From Pseudomonadota bacterium (GTDB taxonomy: Bacteria; Desulfobacterota; Syntrophia; Syntrophales; UBA5619): a stretch of 19,985 nucleotides of DNA. Below, piece after piece: positions 1 through 6,462 of this stretch. The notes beneath the pieces are model-generated. The model saw only the letters and a program-made list of their open reading frames with translations. It ran no database searches and had not been told where the DNA came from. The stretch spans positions 1 to 19,985 of the forward strand of contig JAHJXP010000258.1 in the NCBI GenBank assembly GCA_018827585.1. Direction: 5' to 3'. The translations under genes were made by a program, and so were the position numbers. Position 1 is the first letter of the stretch. Each line of letters starts with the position of its first letter.

Positions 1-100
1 AATCATTCAAAGAAAGGAGTCTCATCCCGAGGTCCGCGAGCATGGCCCGGATCTCTTTTATCTTTCCCCTGTTCCGTGAGGCAAATACGATCTTTTTCAG
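1..100 (-). CDS. rdgB: RdgB/Ham1-type XTP/dITP diphosphatase, N-terminal part
   Basis: The first ~33 residues of a house-cleaning nucleotide pyrophosphatase, which hydrolyses dITP and XTP to monophosphates so that deaminated purines are not incorporated. The visible N-terminus has the family pattern: a short beta strand (KKIVFAS), then the substrate-binding S-x-N-x-x-K stretch (SRNRGKIKEIRAML), then LADLGMRLLSLND. The rest lies beyond the left edge. It follows the amidase gene by ~100 nt and is probably cotranscribed with it. The start is odd: no in-frame ATG, GTG or TTG lies between the amidase stop and the conserved strand. The best candidate is CTG at 98-100, with GGGAG six bases upstream. 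The next in-frame ATG (about 41-43) would remove the substrate-binding motif. The family assignment is firm; the start codon is inferred. Confidence 0.85.
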   Translation of the reverse strand, partial: MKKIVFASRNRGKIKEIRAMLADLGMRLLSLND

Positions 101-154
101 TCCAGACTCCCGAGGATGTTCCGCTCTATTTTTGTCAGCCCGCCGTAAATAAAT

Positions 155-175
155 GTGAGGCGTGAGGTGTGAGCC
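155..175. repeat. Three tandem 7-bp units (GTGAGGY-like)
   Basis: Three adjacent heptamers read GTGAGGC, GTGAGGT and GTGAGCC on the plus strand. They lie in the short gap between the amidase stop and the rdgB start. This is a simple sequence repeat with no evident function. It does not break the frame that runs from the amidase stop into rdgB. Confidence 0.5.
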
Positions 176-202
176 GAAACGAAATCCTTCTTTTCTCCCC
201 CT

Positions 203-904
203 TCACGGCCCTTTCTGAAAATAGGCCTGCAGCGCCCTTACCAGCGCCTGGGCGACGGCCAACTGCGTCTCCTCTTCCACGAGCTTTTTCCGCTCTTCCG
301 GATTGGTCGCAAAGCCGAGCTCCACGATCAGACCGGGAACGTTCAACCCGTCCAACAGCGGGCTCGGCGCATCGCGCAGCCCGCGCCCCTTGCGGGGAAA
401 CACCTTATCGAGACCAGCCTGGATCTGTTGCGCAAGGCTCACGGAATCGTTGAGGTGCTTGTTTTTTGCCATATCCTTGAGGATGGCGGCGGAGTCGCCT
501 CCTCCCGCGACCGTCTGCCGGAAGCCGGGGAAATAAACTTCATATCCGGCGGCCTTTTTACCGAATCCCGCATTGACATGCAGGCTGACCAGACAATCCG
601 GCTTGAATCGCGCCACCGCCGCGGTCCTTTCCGCAAGGGTCGCGCCCCTGTCGGAGTCGCGCGTCAGCTGTACCTGGAGATTCCCCTTTTTTTGCGCCTC
701 CTGGCGGATCAACAGGGCAATTTTCAAGGTCAGGTCTTTCTCTCGGAGCTTGTCCGACACCACGCCTTTATCCTCGCCTCCATGGGCGGGATCGATCAGG
801 ACGACGTGCATCTTCGGCTGAGCGGCCGCTCCCGTCATCGGCAAGAGGCAATACAGAAGCAAGGCCGGTAGAAAAAAGATGAATTTGAGGCGACTTCCCT
901 TCAT
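203..904 (-). CDS. Secreted N-acetylmuramoyl-L-alanine amidase (Amidase_3)
   Basis: A 233-residue zinc amidase that should cleave the amide bond between N-acetylmuramic acid and L-alanine in peptidoglycan, acting in the periplasm. Residues 1 to ~28 form a Sec signal peptide: a basic start (MKGSRLK), a hydrophobic core and a probable cut after GAAA. The catalytic domain fills the remainder. It shows the first zinc ligand in IDPAHGGEDKG, the glutamate in LREKDLTL, the next histidine in SLHVNA, and the catalytic glutamate in IVELGFATNPEE near the C-terminus. No AMIN, LysM or SPOR targeting domain is present, so this is a minimal AmiA/AmiC-like enzyme. It has its own candidate promoter and lies upstream of rdgB. 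Its role in cell separation or wall recycling cannot be read from sequence. Confidence 0.92.
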   Translation of the reverse strand: MKGSRLKFIFFLPALLLYCLLPMTGAAAQPKMHVVLIDPAHGGEDKGVVSDKLREKDLTLKIALLIRQEAQKKGNLQVQLTRDSDRGATLAERTAAVARFKPDCLVSLHVNAGFGKKAAGYEVYFPGFRQTVAGGGDSAAILKDMAKNKHLNDSVSLAQQIQAGLDKVFPRKGRGLRDAPSPLLDGLNVPGLIVELGFATNPEERKKLVEEETQLAVAQALVRALQAYFQKGP

Positions 905-952
905 GGTTTTGACGGCTTCCTTTCCACTTCCAACGTTTCATGGCCAGAGGTT

Positions 953-980
953 CTTACAGCAAACTATCTCCGGCTGTCAA
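953..980 (-). promoter_or_regulatory. Candidate sigma70 promoter for the amidase gene
   Basis: On the minus strand a perfect -35 box TTGACA (975-980) is followed, after a 16-nt spacer, by TGTAAG (953-958; 4 of 6 matches to TATAAT). Transcription would start about 40 nt before the amidase ATG. The site lies just downstream of repeat copy 1. It was found by eye only. Confidence 0.45.
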
Positions 981-1031
981 TTCTTATCATTGACGACTTC
1001 GTAAAAAGGCCGGATGCTGCGTTGCGCTTCA

Positions 1032-1069
1032 CCCGGAGCTTGTTCCGAGCGAAGCGAGGAATCTCCGGG
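1032..1069. repeat. Imperfect hairpin inside repeat copy 1
   Basis: CCCGGAG at 1032-1038 pairs with CTCCGGG at 1063-1069, and TTCC at 1043-1046 pairs with GGAA at 1058-1061. None of the other three copies has this segment, so it looks like an insertion into the element rather than part of it. Confidence 0.6.
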
Positions 1070-1111
1070 TTTGATTCGGCTAAAGCCTCACAACCATTGC
1101 GGCGTACGCCA

Positions 1112-1140
1112 GTAGGGAACGGTTTCAAACCGTTCCCTAC
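1112..1140. repeat. Perfect 14-bp-arm palindrome inside repeat copy 1
   Basis: The arms GTAGGGAACGGTTT and AAACCGTTCCCTAC are exact reverse complements around a single C. The sequence is absent from the other copies. It replaces the AAAGTACGCC part of their centre. It is probably a separate short palindromic repeat family inserted here. Confidence 0.8.
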
Positions 1141-1236
1141 AAGAGGTTCGCGCGCCTTGCCTGCGGCCTTTTTACGAAGCCGTCCTACATTCAAGGCTTA
1201 TGCGACTTTTTACGATAGCGTCATCATTGAAAAGAC

Positions 1237-1256
1237 AGCCCCGATCGCCGGGCGCT
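1237..1256 (-). terminator. Possible intrinsic terminator after rel
   Basis: Two bases past the rel stop, the minus strand can form a 7-bp stem (AGC, one bulged G, then CCCG, against CGGGGCT) with a 5-nt loop. GTCTTTTC follows. The stem is GC-rich but bulged and the T-run is short, so this is a moderate candidate. Confidence 0.4.
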
Positions 1257-1257
1257 C

Positions 1258-3402
1258 TCAGGGCCTCAAGAGCCGTTCCACGGAGACGACCCCCTGCACT
1301 TTTTTAACCGCGGCAATGACTTTCTTAAACTGGCTCAGATCGTTCACGCTGATCACAAAATCGCAGACCGCCTGTCCATCCTGCGCAATATTGATTTCGG
1401 CGTGGGTAATGTTTACGTCGAGCGAGAATATGGCGGCGCTGATATCGGCGAGCAGCCCCTTTTTATCGTTGCCGAGGATCCGCATGTTGACCGGATACTC
1501 CCGCTTTTCGCGGATGTCCCATTGGACGTCCACCAGCCGGTCGGAGTCCATTTCCCGGACATGCGCGCAGTCCGCCGTATGGACAGTAATCCCCCTCCCG
1601 CGGGAGATGTAGCCTGTGATCTCGTCCCCCGGTATGGGATCGCAGCACCTGCCGAACCGGACCATGATGTCATCGATTCCGGTCAGCGACACGCCTACGG
1701 GCTCCGTTTTCGCGCCTTTCTTGCGGTCCTTGGCGGCGGCTGCCTCTTTCGGGGGTTCCTCATCCGGCAGAAAATGGTGAACGACTTGTTTCGGAGACAC
1801 CCTGCCGTAACCGACGACCGCCATCAGATCGTCCAGGGACGCGATATGATATTCGGCAAAGACCTCCGCCATCGCCGGAGATTTGGCGATCTGCCCGAAT
1901 TTCAGTTGATGTTTTTTGAACTCTTTCTCCAGGAGGTCCCGGCCGAGCGAGACGCTCCGCTTCCGCTCCTCGGTCTTGACCCAGTTCCTGATTTTCGAAA
2001 TGGCCCGGGAGGTGACCACGTACTTGAGCCAGTCCTTGCTGGGATGGTGTCCCGCCTGGGTGATGATCTCGACCGTATCCCCGTTCTTCAACTGGTATTT
2101 CAGAGGGACAATGCTCCTGTTGACCTTGGCGCCGATGCATTGATGGCCGATATCCGTGTGAATGCTGTAGGCGAAGTCGATCGGGGTCGCCCCCTTCGGA
2201 AAGGACCGCACATCCCCGTTCGGTGTGAACACGTAGACCTCTTCCGGAAAGAGGGCCACTTTCAGGTTGGACATGAATTCGCGCGGGTTAACGATTTCCT
2301 GCTGGACATCCAGCAGATCCCTGAGTTTTTTGATCTGCTCCTGATCACCGCTGGAGATGGCGCGGCCTTCCTTATAGCGCCAGTGGGCGGCGATCCCCTC
2401 CTCCGCCCATTCATGCATCGCCCGCGTCCTGATCTGCACCTCGACCCGTTCGCCGTACGGTCCGATCAGGGTCGTATGGAGGGACTGGTAGTGGTTGGCC
2501 TTCGGCATCGCGATGTAATCCTTGAACCTGCCGGGCACCGGCTTCCACAGGGCGTGGACGACGCTGAGCGCCTCGTAGCAGTCCTTCTCCTTGTCCGAAT
2601 CGAGAATGATCCGGAAGGCCGTCAGGTCGTACACCTCGTCGAAATCGATCTGCTGTTCCTTCATCTTCTTGTGAATGCTGTAGAAATGCTTCGACCTCCC
2701 CTCCACCTCCCCCGGGATGCCGAAACGGTCCAGCTCCCCGCGGATGATCCCGTTGACCTCGGCCGTGTACTTCTCCCGCTTTTCCTTCTTTTTGACCACG
2801 CGGCGGGCGAGCTCGTTGTAGGTCTCCGGATCGAGATAACGGAAGGAGAGGTCCTCCATCTCCATCTTCATCCAGTTGATCCCCAGGCGATTGGCCAGGG
2901 GGGCGTACAGCTCGAGGGTCTCCTTGGAGATGAAGACCTGCCGGTCCGGCGTCTGGAACTCGAGGGTCCTCATATTGTGGATGCGATCAGCCAGGCGCAC
3001 GAGGAGGATGCGGATGTCGGTGGACATCGCCATGATCATCTTTCGGAAATTCTCCGCCTGCCGCTCCTCCTGGCTGCCGAGGCTGATCTTGCTGATCTTG
3101 GTCAGACCTTCGACGAGAAACGCCACCTCCTTGCCGAAGGCGTCCTCGATCTGCTCCAGGGTGGCGAGGGTGTCTTCCACCGTGTCGTGGAGGAGGCCGG
3201 TCACGAGCGTCGCCGCGTCGAGCTTCATCTGGGCCAGGATCCCGCAAACCTCCATGGGGTGGCTCAGATAAGGTTCGCCGGACAGACGGACCTGTCCCTG
3301 ATGAACGGAGGCGGAAAAGATATAGGCCTTTTCGATCATCTCCAGTTCGGACGGCGGCAGATAAGACTGGGCCCTCTCCAGGATGTCGTTGATGCGGATC
3401 AT
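1258..3402 (-). CDS. relA: Bifunctional (p)ppGpp synthetase/hydrolase, Rel/SpoT family
   Basis: A 714-residue RSH enzyme that makes (p)ppGpp from ATP and GDP/GTP when charged tRNA is short, and degrades it again. The HD hydrolase domain (about 25-150) keeps its metal ligands: H48, H72-D73 in HDTVED, and D139 in LADRIHNMRTL. The synthetase domain (about 235-345) has YDLTAFRI, the nucleotide-site motif RFKD at 292-295, and the Y-Q-S-L-H-T stretch. RFKD is the RxKD form found in bifunctional enzymes rather than in synthetase-only RelA. A TGS domain (about 380-445) and a C-terminal ACT domain (about 640-714) complete the usual layout. Length is normal. It starts 6 nt after the proS stop, so the two are surely cotranscribed. 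Either relA, spoT or rel would be an acceptable symbol. Confidence 0.97.
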   Translation of the reverse strand: MIRINDILERAQSYLPPSELEMIEKAYIFSASVHQGQVRLSGEPYLSHPMEVCGILAQMKLDAATLVTGLLHDTVEDTLATLEQIEDAFGKEVAFLVEGLTKISKISLGSQEERQAENFRKMIMAMSTDIRILLVRLADRIHNMRTLEFQTPDRQVFISKETLELYAPLANRLGINWMKMEMEDLSFRYLDPETYNELARRVVKKKEKREKYTAEVNGIIRGELDRFGIPGEVEGRSKHFYSIHKKMKEQQIDFDEVYDLTAFRIILDSDKEKDCYEALSVVHALWKPVPGRFKDYIAMPKANHYQSLHTTLIGPYGERVEVQIRTRAMHEWAEEGIAAHWRYKEGRAISSGDQEQIKKLRDLLDVQQEIVNPREFMSNLKVALFPEEVYVFTPNGDVRSFPKGATPIDFAYSIHTDIGHQCIGAKVNRSIVPLKYQLKNGDTVEIITQAGHHPSKDWLKYVVTSRAISKIRNWVKTEERKRSVSLGRDLLEKEFKKHQLKFGQIAKSPAMAEVFAEYHIASLDDLMAVVGYGRVSPKQVVHHFLPDEEPPKEAAAAKDRKKGAKTEPVGVSLTGIDDIMVRFGRCCDPIPGDEITGYISRGRGITVHTADCAHVREMDSDRLVDVQWDIREKREYPVNMRILGNDKKGLLADISAAIFSLDVNITHAEINIAQDGQAVCDFVISVNDLSQFKKVIAAVKKVQGVVSVERLLRP

Positions 3403-3408
3403 TAAGAA

Positions 3409-5118
3409 TTAAATTCCTTCCCTTATGCGATCCATGAGAAACGCCTCGACTTCGGAAAGCGAAAGAATGGCGACCTCGCCGGTGCGGCGGCGGCGGGTTT
3501 CCGCCTTTCCTTCGGCCAGGTTCTTGGGACCGATCGTCACCCGGTAGGGGATGCCGATGAGATCGGCGTCCTTGAATTTGACGCCCGCCCGTTCGTCGCG
3601 GTCGTCGAGAATGACCTCAACCCCCTTTTCCAGAAGCGACCGGTAGATCCCTTCCGCGGCCTCGGAGAGGGATCTTTCCTTCACATTCACCGGGGTGATG
3701 ATGACGTGATAGGGGGCGAGCGGCAGAGGCCAGACGATGCCGTCCGCGTCATGGTTCTGCTCGATGGCGGCGGCGACTGTCCTGCCGATGCCGATGCCGT
3801 AGCAGCCCATTACCATCATCCGTTCCCGGCCGTTTTGGTCGAGATAGGCGGCCTTCATGGCTTTGCTGTATTTCGTCCCCAACTTGAAGACGTGCCCTAC
3901 CTCGATCCCGCGGGCGAAGTGGATTTCCCCCCCGCAGCGCGGACAGGGATCGGTCTCGCGGATGACCCGGAGATCGGCATACCCTTCGACCTTGAAGTCC
4001 CTTCCTGGGTTGACATTGCGGAGGTGGTAGTCCTCGCGGTTTGCCCCCATTATGCAATTGTACGTTTCCTTGAGCGAATAATCGGCAATAATCCTTGCCT
4101 TGATGCCGATGGCGCCGGCGAACCCCCGGGGGGAGCGCGTCACCTTGAAGATCATCTCATCCGGGGCGAGATCCAGGGCATCGCAACCCAAATGGTTCCG
4201 GACTTTGGTCTCGTTGACCTCGTGATCGCCGCGGATGAGGACGGCCACCGGCTCACCGTCGGCGGAAAAGATCAGGGTCTTTACCACCTCCTGCTGAGCA
4301 ACTTGCAGATAAGCGCAGACCTCCTCGATCGTCCTCACCCCGGGGGTGTGCACCTCCTCAAGGGGAAGCGCCGGTCCCGACGGTTGATCGCCCGCGGGAC
4401 CGGCGATCTCGGCCTTCTCCAGATTCGCTGCGTACTGGCAGGCGTTGCAAAAACAGACTGCGTCCTCCCCGGAGTCGGCCATTACCATGTATTCGTGCGA
4501 ATAACTTCCGCCGATGCTTCCGGAGTCCGCCTCCACCGGCCGGAAGTTCAGACCGCAGCGCGTGAAGATCCGGTTGTACGCCTCGAACATCTTCCGGTAA
4601 CTGATCTCGGCCCCCGCCTCATCCGCATCGAAACTGTAGGCGTCCTTCATGCCGAATTCCCGGCAGCGCATCACCCCGAACCGGGGCCTTATCTCGTCGC
4701 GAAACTTGGTCTGGATCTGGTAGAGATTTCTCGGGAGCTGCCGGTATGTCTTGATCCCGTTGCGGACCAGATCGGTGATCACCTCCTCATGGGTCGGCCC
4801 GAGACAGTATTCCCGGTCATGGCGATCGCGAAAGCGCAGCAGTTCCTTGCCGTAATGGACCCAGCGGCCCGATTCCTGCCAGAGCTCGGCCGGCTGAACC
4901 ATCGGCAGGAACACCTCCTGGGCCCCGGCCCGGTTCATCTCCTCGCGGATAATCTGCTCGACCTTGCGGATCACCCTGTATCCCAGGGGGAGATAGGAAT
5001 AGATCCCGCTGGTCAGTTTCCTAATCATGCCTGCCCGGATCATGAGCTGATGACTGGCAAGTTCCGCATCGGAAGGGACCTCCCTTCCCGTGGGCAGGAA
5101 CATCTCCGAATAACGCAT
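3409..5118 (-). CDS. proS: Prolyl-tRNA synthetase, bacterial type with editing domain
   Basis: A 569-residue class II synthetase that charges tRNA-Pro in the cytoplasm. The N-terminal catalytic half has the opening RYSEMFLPT, motif 1 (about 35-72) and motif 2 with FRDEIRPRFGVM at 139-150. The INS/YbaK-like domain inserted at about 230-390 removes misacylated alanine; the lysine in NETKVRNHLG matches its key residue. Motif 3 is GCYGIGIGRTVAAAIEQ, followed by the anticodon-binding domain (LAPYHVIITPVN, then DDRDERAGVKFKDADLIG). The length is that of the long bacterial form. AAGGAGG lies just before the ATG. rel follows after 6 nt, and repeat copy 2 lies ~60 nt upstream. Confidence 0.98.
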   Translation of the reverse strand: MRYSEMFLPTGREVPSDAELASHQLMIRAGMIRKLTSGIYSYLPLGYRVIRKVEQIIREEMNRAGAQEVFLPMVQPAELWQESGRWVHYGKELLRFRDRHDREYCLGPTHEEVITDLVRNGIKTYRQLPRNLYQIQTKFRDEIRPRFGVMRCREFGMKDAYSFDADEAGAEISYRKMFEAYNRIFTRCGLNFRPVEADSGSIGGSYSHEYMVMADSGEDAVCFCNACQYAANLEKAEIAGPAGDQPSGPALPLEEVHTPGVRTIEEVCAYLQVAQQEVVKTLIFSADGEPVAVLIRGDHEVNETKVRNHLGCDALDLAPDEMIFKVTRSPRGFAGAIGIKARIIADYSLKETYNCIMGANREDYHLRNVNPGRDFKVEGYADLRVIRETDPCPRCGGEIHFARGIEVGHVFKLGTKYSKAMKAAYLDQNGRERMMVMGCYGIGIGRTVAAAIEQNHDADGIVWPLPLAPYHVIITPVNVKERSLSEAAEGIYRSLLEKGVEVILDDRDERAGVKFKDADLIGIPYRVTIGPKNLAEGKAETRRRRTGEVAILSLSEVEAFLMDRIREGI

Positions 5119-5176
5119 GCAACCTCCTTAATGCCGTTGGACCCGGCGATTCGGGAATATATTCCGCGGTCATCTT

Positions 5177-5341
5177 TGACGGCTTCGTAAAAAGTCCGGA
5201 TGCTGCGTTGCGCTTCACCCTTCGTCATTGCGGCGTACGCCAAAGTACGCCTCATTCCTCAGGGTTCGCGCGCCTTGCCTGCGGCCTTTTTACGAAGCCG
5301 TCCCATTTTCGGGACTTTTAAGACTTTTTACGAAGCCGTCA
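5177..5341. repeat. Intergenic inverted-repeat element, copy 2 (cleanest copy)
   Basis: The left end TGACGGCTTCGTAAAAAG (5177-5194) is mirrored by CTTTTTACGAAGCCGTC (5286-5302) and again by CTTTTTACGAAGCCGTCA (5324-5341). The shared blocks GGATGCTGCGTTGCGCTTCA and TTGCCTGCGGCC lie inside. The centre carries the dyad GGCGTACGCCAAAGTACGCC. The element fills the gap between ispG and proS, and its outer end overlaps the last codons of ispG. No protein is encoded. Confidence 0.92.
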
Positions 5342-6395
5342 TCTTCCCGATCTCGGCAAGCAGCGCCGGGATGAACTCCTCTTCCCTGATCTTTCTGACC
5401 CTTTTGCCCTTCTTGAAGAGGATGCCCGCCCCCCGCCCCCCGGCAATGCCGATATCCGCCTCGGCGGCCTCTCCCGGACCATTGACGACGCAACCCATCA
5501 GGGCGATCTTGAGGGGTTTCTTCATCCCCTGTAGTTCGCCCTCCACCCTCCGGACCAGCGATGGAAGATCGATTTCACAGCGCCCGCAGGTCGGACAGGA
5601 GATGATATCCGGGCCGACATTTCTAATATTGAGGGCCCTGAGGATTCCATAGGCCACTCCTATCTCCTCAACGGGATCGCCGGTGACGGAAACGCGGATG
5701 GTATCGCCGATGCCTTCATACAGGAGAACGCCGATCCCGATGGCCGATTTGATGGCCGCCTGGACGAGCGTCCCCGCCTCCGTAACGCCAATGTGCAGGG
5801 GATAGTCGGATTTCCCGGAGATGAGCCGGTAGGCCTCGATCGTGGTGGCAACATCCGATGATTTCAGGGAGAGTTTGATGGCGTCAAAACCCATCTCTTC
5901 AAAAAGGCGGATGTTCTTAAGGGCGCTCTCCACCAGAGCCCCCGCCGTCGCCCCCCCGTGGCGGGCAAATATCTCCTTCTCGAGGGATCCGGCGTTAATC
6001 CCAATCCGGATGACCTTGCCGTTTTCCCTGGCCGTCTTCACGATCCGGCGGATCGCGTCCGGGGAGATGTTGCCCGGATTGATCCGGATGCCGTCCGCCC
6101 CGTGGCGCATCGCCAGCAGGGCCAAGCGGTGGCGGAAATGGATATCGGCAATCAGCGGTATATGGATGAGGGGTTTGATCTCGCGGAGGGCCGCCGCCGC
6201 CTCTTCATCGGGAACGGCCACCCGGACTATTTCACAACCGGCCTCCTCCAGCCGCAAAATCTGCGCTACCGTAGCCCTGACGTCGCGCGTATCGCAGGAG
6301 GTCATGGACTGGACCACCACCGGCGCCCCGCCGCCTATCTTCACCCCGCCCACATAAACCGGTTTTGTTACTCTTCTTCGGCTGACCGGACTCAA
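5328..6395 (-). CDS. ispG: 4-hydroxy-3-methylbut-2-enyl diphosphate synthase (IspG/GcpE)
   Basis: This enzyme of the MEP isoprenoid pathway reductively converts methylerythritol cyclodiphosphate to HMBPP with a [4Fe-4S] cluster. The N-terminal TIM barrel shows GAPVVVQSMTSCDTRD, ADIHFRHRLAL, RINPGN and GINAGSLEK. The C-terminal domain has the cluster ligands C267 and C270 (SCPTCGRC), C302 (GCVVNGPGE) and E309, all in family spacing. The start is uncertain. A TTG at 6393-6395 gives 355 residues, close to family length, with GGGGG six bases upstream. An in-frame GTG at 6437 would add 14 residues with a poorly spaced Shine-Dalgarno. The last three codons and the TAA stop lie inside repeat copy 2. 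It follows the purF-like gene, and dxr of the same pathway lies ~9 kb upstream. Confidence 0.96.
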   Translation of the reverse strand: MSPVSRRRVTKPVYVGGVKIGGGAPVVVQSMTSCDTRDVRATVAQILRLEEAGCEIVRVAVPDEEAAAALREIKPLIHIPLIADIHFRHRLALLAMRHGADGIRINPGNISPDAIRRIVKTARENGKVIRIGINAGSLEKEIFARHGGATAGALVESALKNIRLFEEMGFDAIKLSLKSSDVATTIEAYRLISGKSDYPLHIGVTEAGTLVQAAIKSAIGIGVLLYEGIGDTIRVSVTGDPVEEIGVAYGILRALNIRNVGPDIISCPTCGRCEIDLPSLVRRVEGELQGMKKPLKIALMGCVVNGPGEAAEADIGIAGGRGAGILFKKGKRVRKIREEEFIPALLAEIGKMTAS

Positions 6396-6462
6396 ACAGA
6401 CACCCCCGCTGCGGGCCTTGCCTCGCCCGCATGGCACAACCCCCTGAAATATCGACAGACCG

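Larger units (their letters stand above)
991..1223. repeat. Intergenic inverted-repeat element, copy 1 (mosaic, longest copy)
   Basis: This fills most of the 353-nt gap between rel and the amidase gene. It shares with the three other copies the left end TGACGACTTCGTAAAAAG, the block GGATGCTGCGTTGCGCTTCA, the centre GCGGCGTACGCC, the block TTGCCTGCGGCC and the right end CTTTTTACGAAGCCGTC. A second, worn right end (ACTTTTTACGATAGCGTCA) lies ~20 nt further on. It differs by ~70 extra bases in the middle, which carry two unrelated hairpins (1032-1069 and 1112-1140). Translations across it are not genes. An 8-bp direct repeat (ATCATTGA, 986-993 and 1223-1230) flanks it. Confidence 0.88.

Noticed and set aside
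203..205. Amidase TGA as a selenocysteine or programmed readthrough codon
   Set aside because: The amidase is already complete at this point, no selenocysteine hairpin was seen, and a secreted amidase fused to a cytosolic nucleotidase is implausible.
1022..1612. Plus-strand frame starting in repeat copy 1, and similar frames at 5200-5652, 17408-17608 and 19658-19864
   Set aside because: These read through the repeat element and recur as similar peptides (SRALPAAFLRSRP) only because the DNA is repeated. They have no family match and no good ribosome binding site.
1402..3405. A 667-codon open frame on the plus strand opposite rel
   Set aside because: It is an antisense shadow in GC-rich coding DNA: low complexity, rich in R, D, L and H, with no recognisable domain, while the minus-strand frame is a complete Rel protein. 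The same holds for the plus-strand frames at 3706-5190 (over proS) and 7716-9107 (over aspC).
5154..5165. Perfect 12-bp palindrome GGAATATATTCC upstream of proS
   Set aside because: It could be an operator or a -10 region, but no -35 box lies at a suitable distance and no regulator is nearby. A short AT-rich palindrome can arise by chance.
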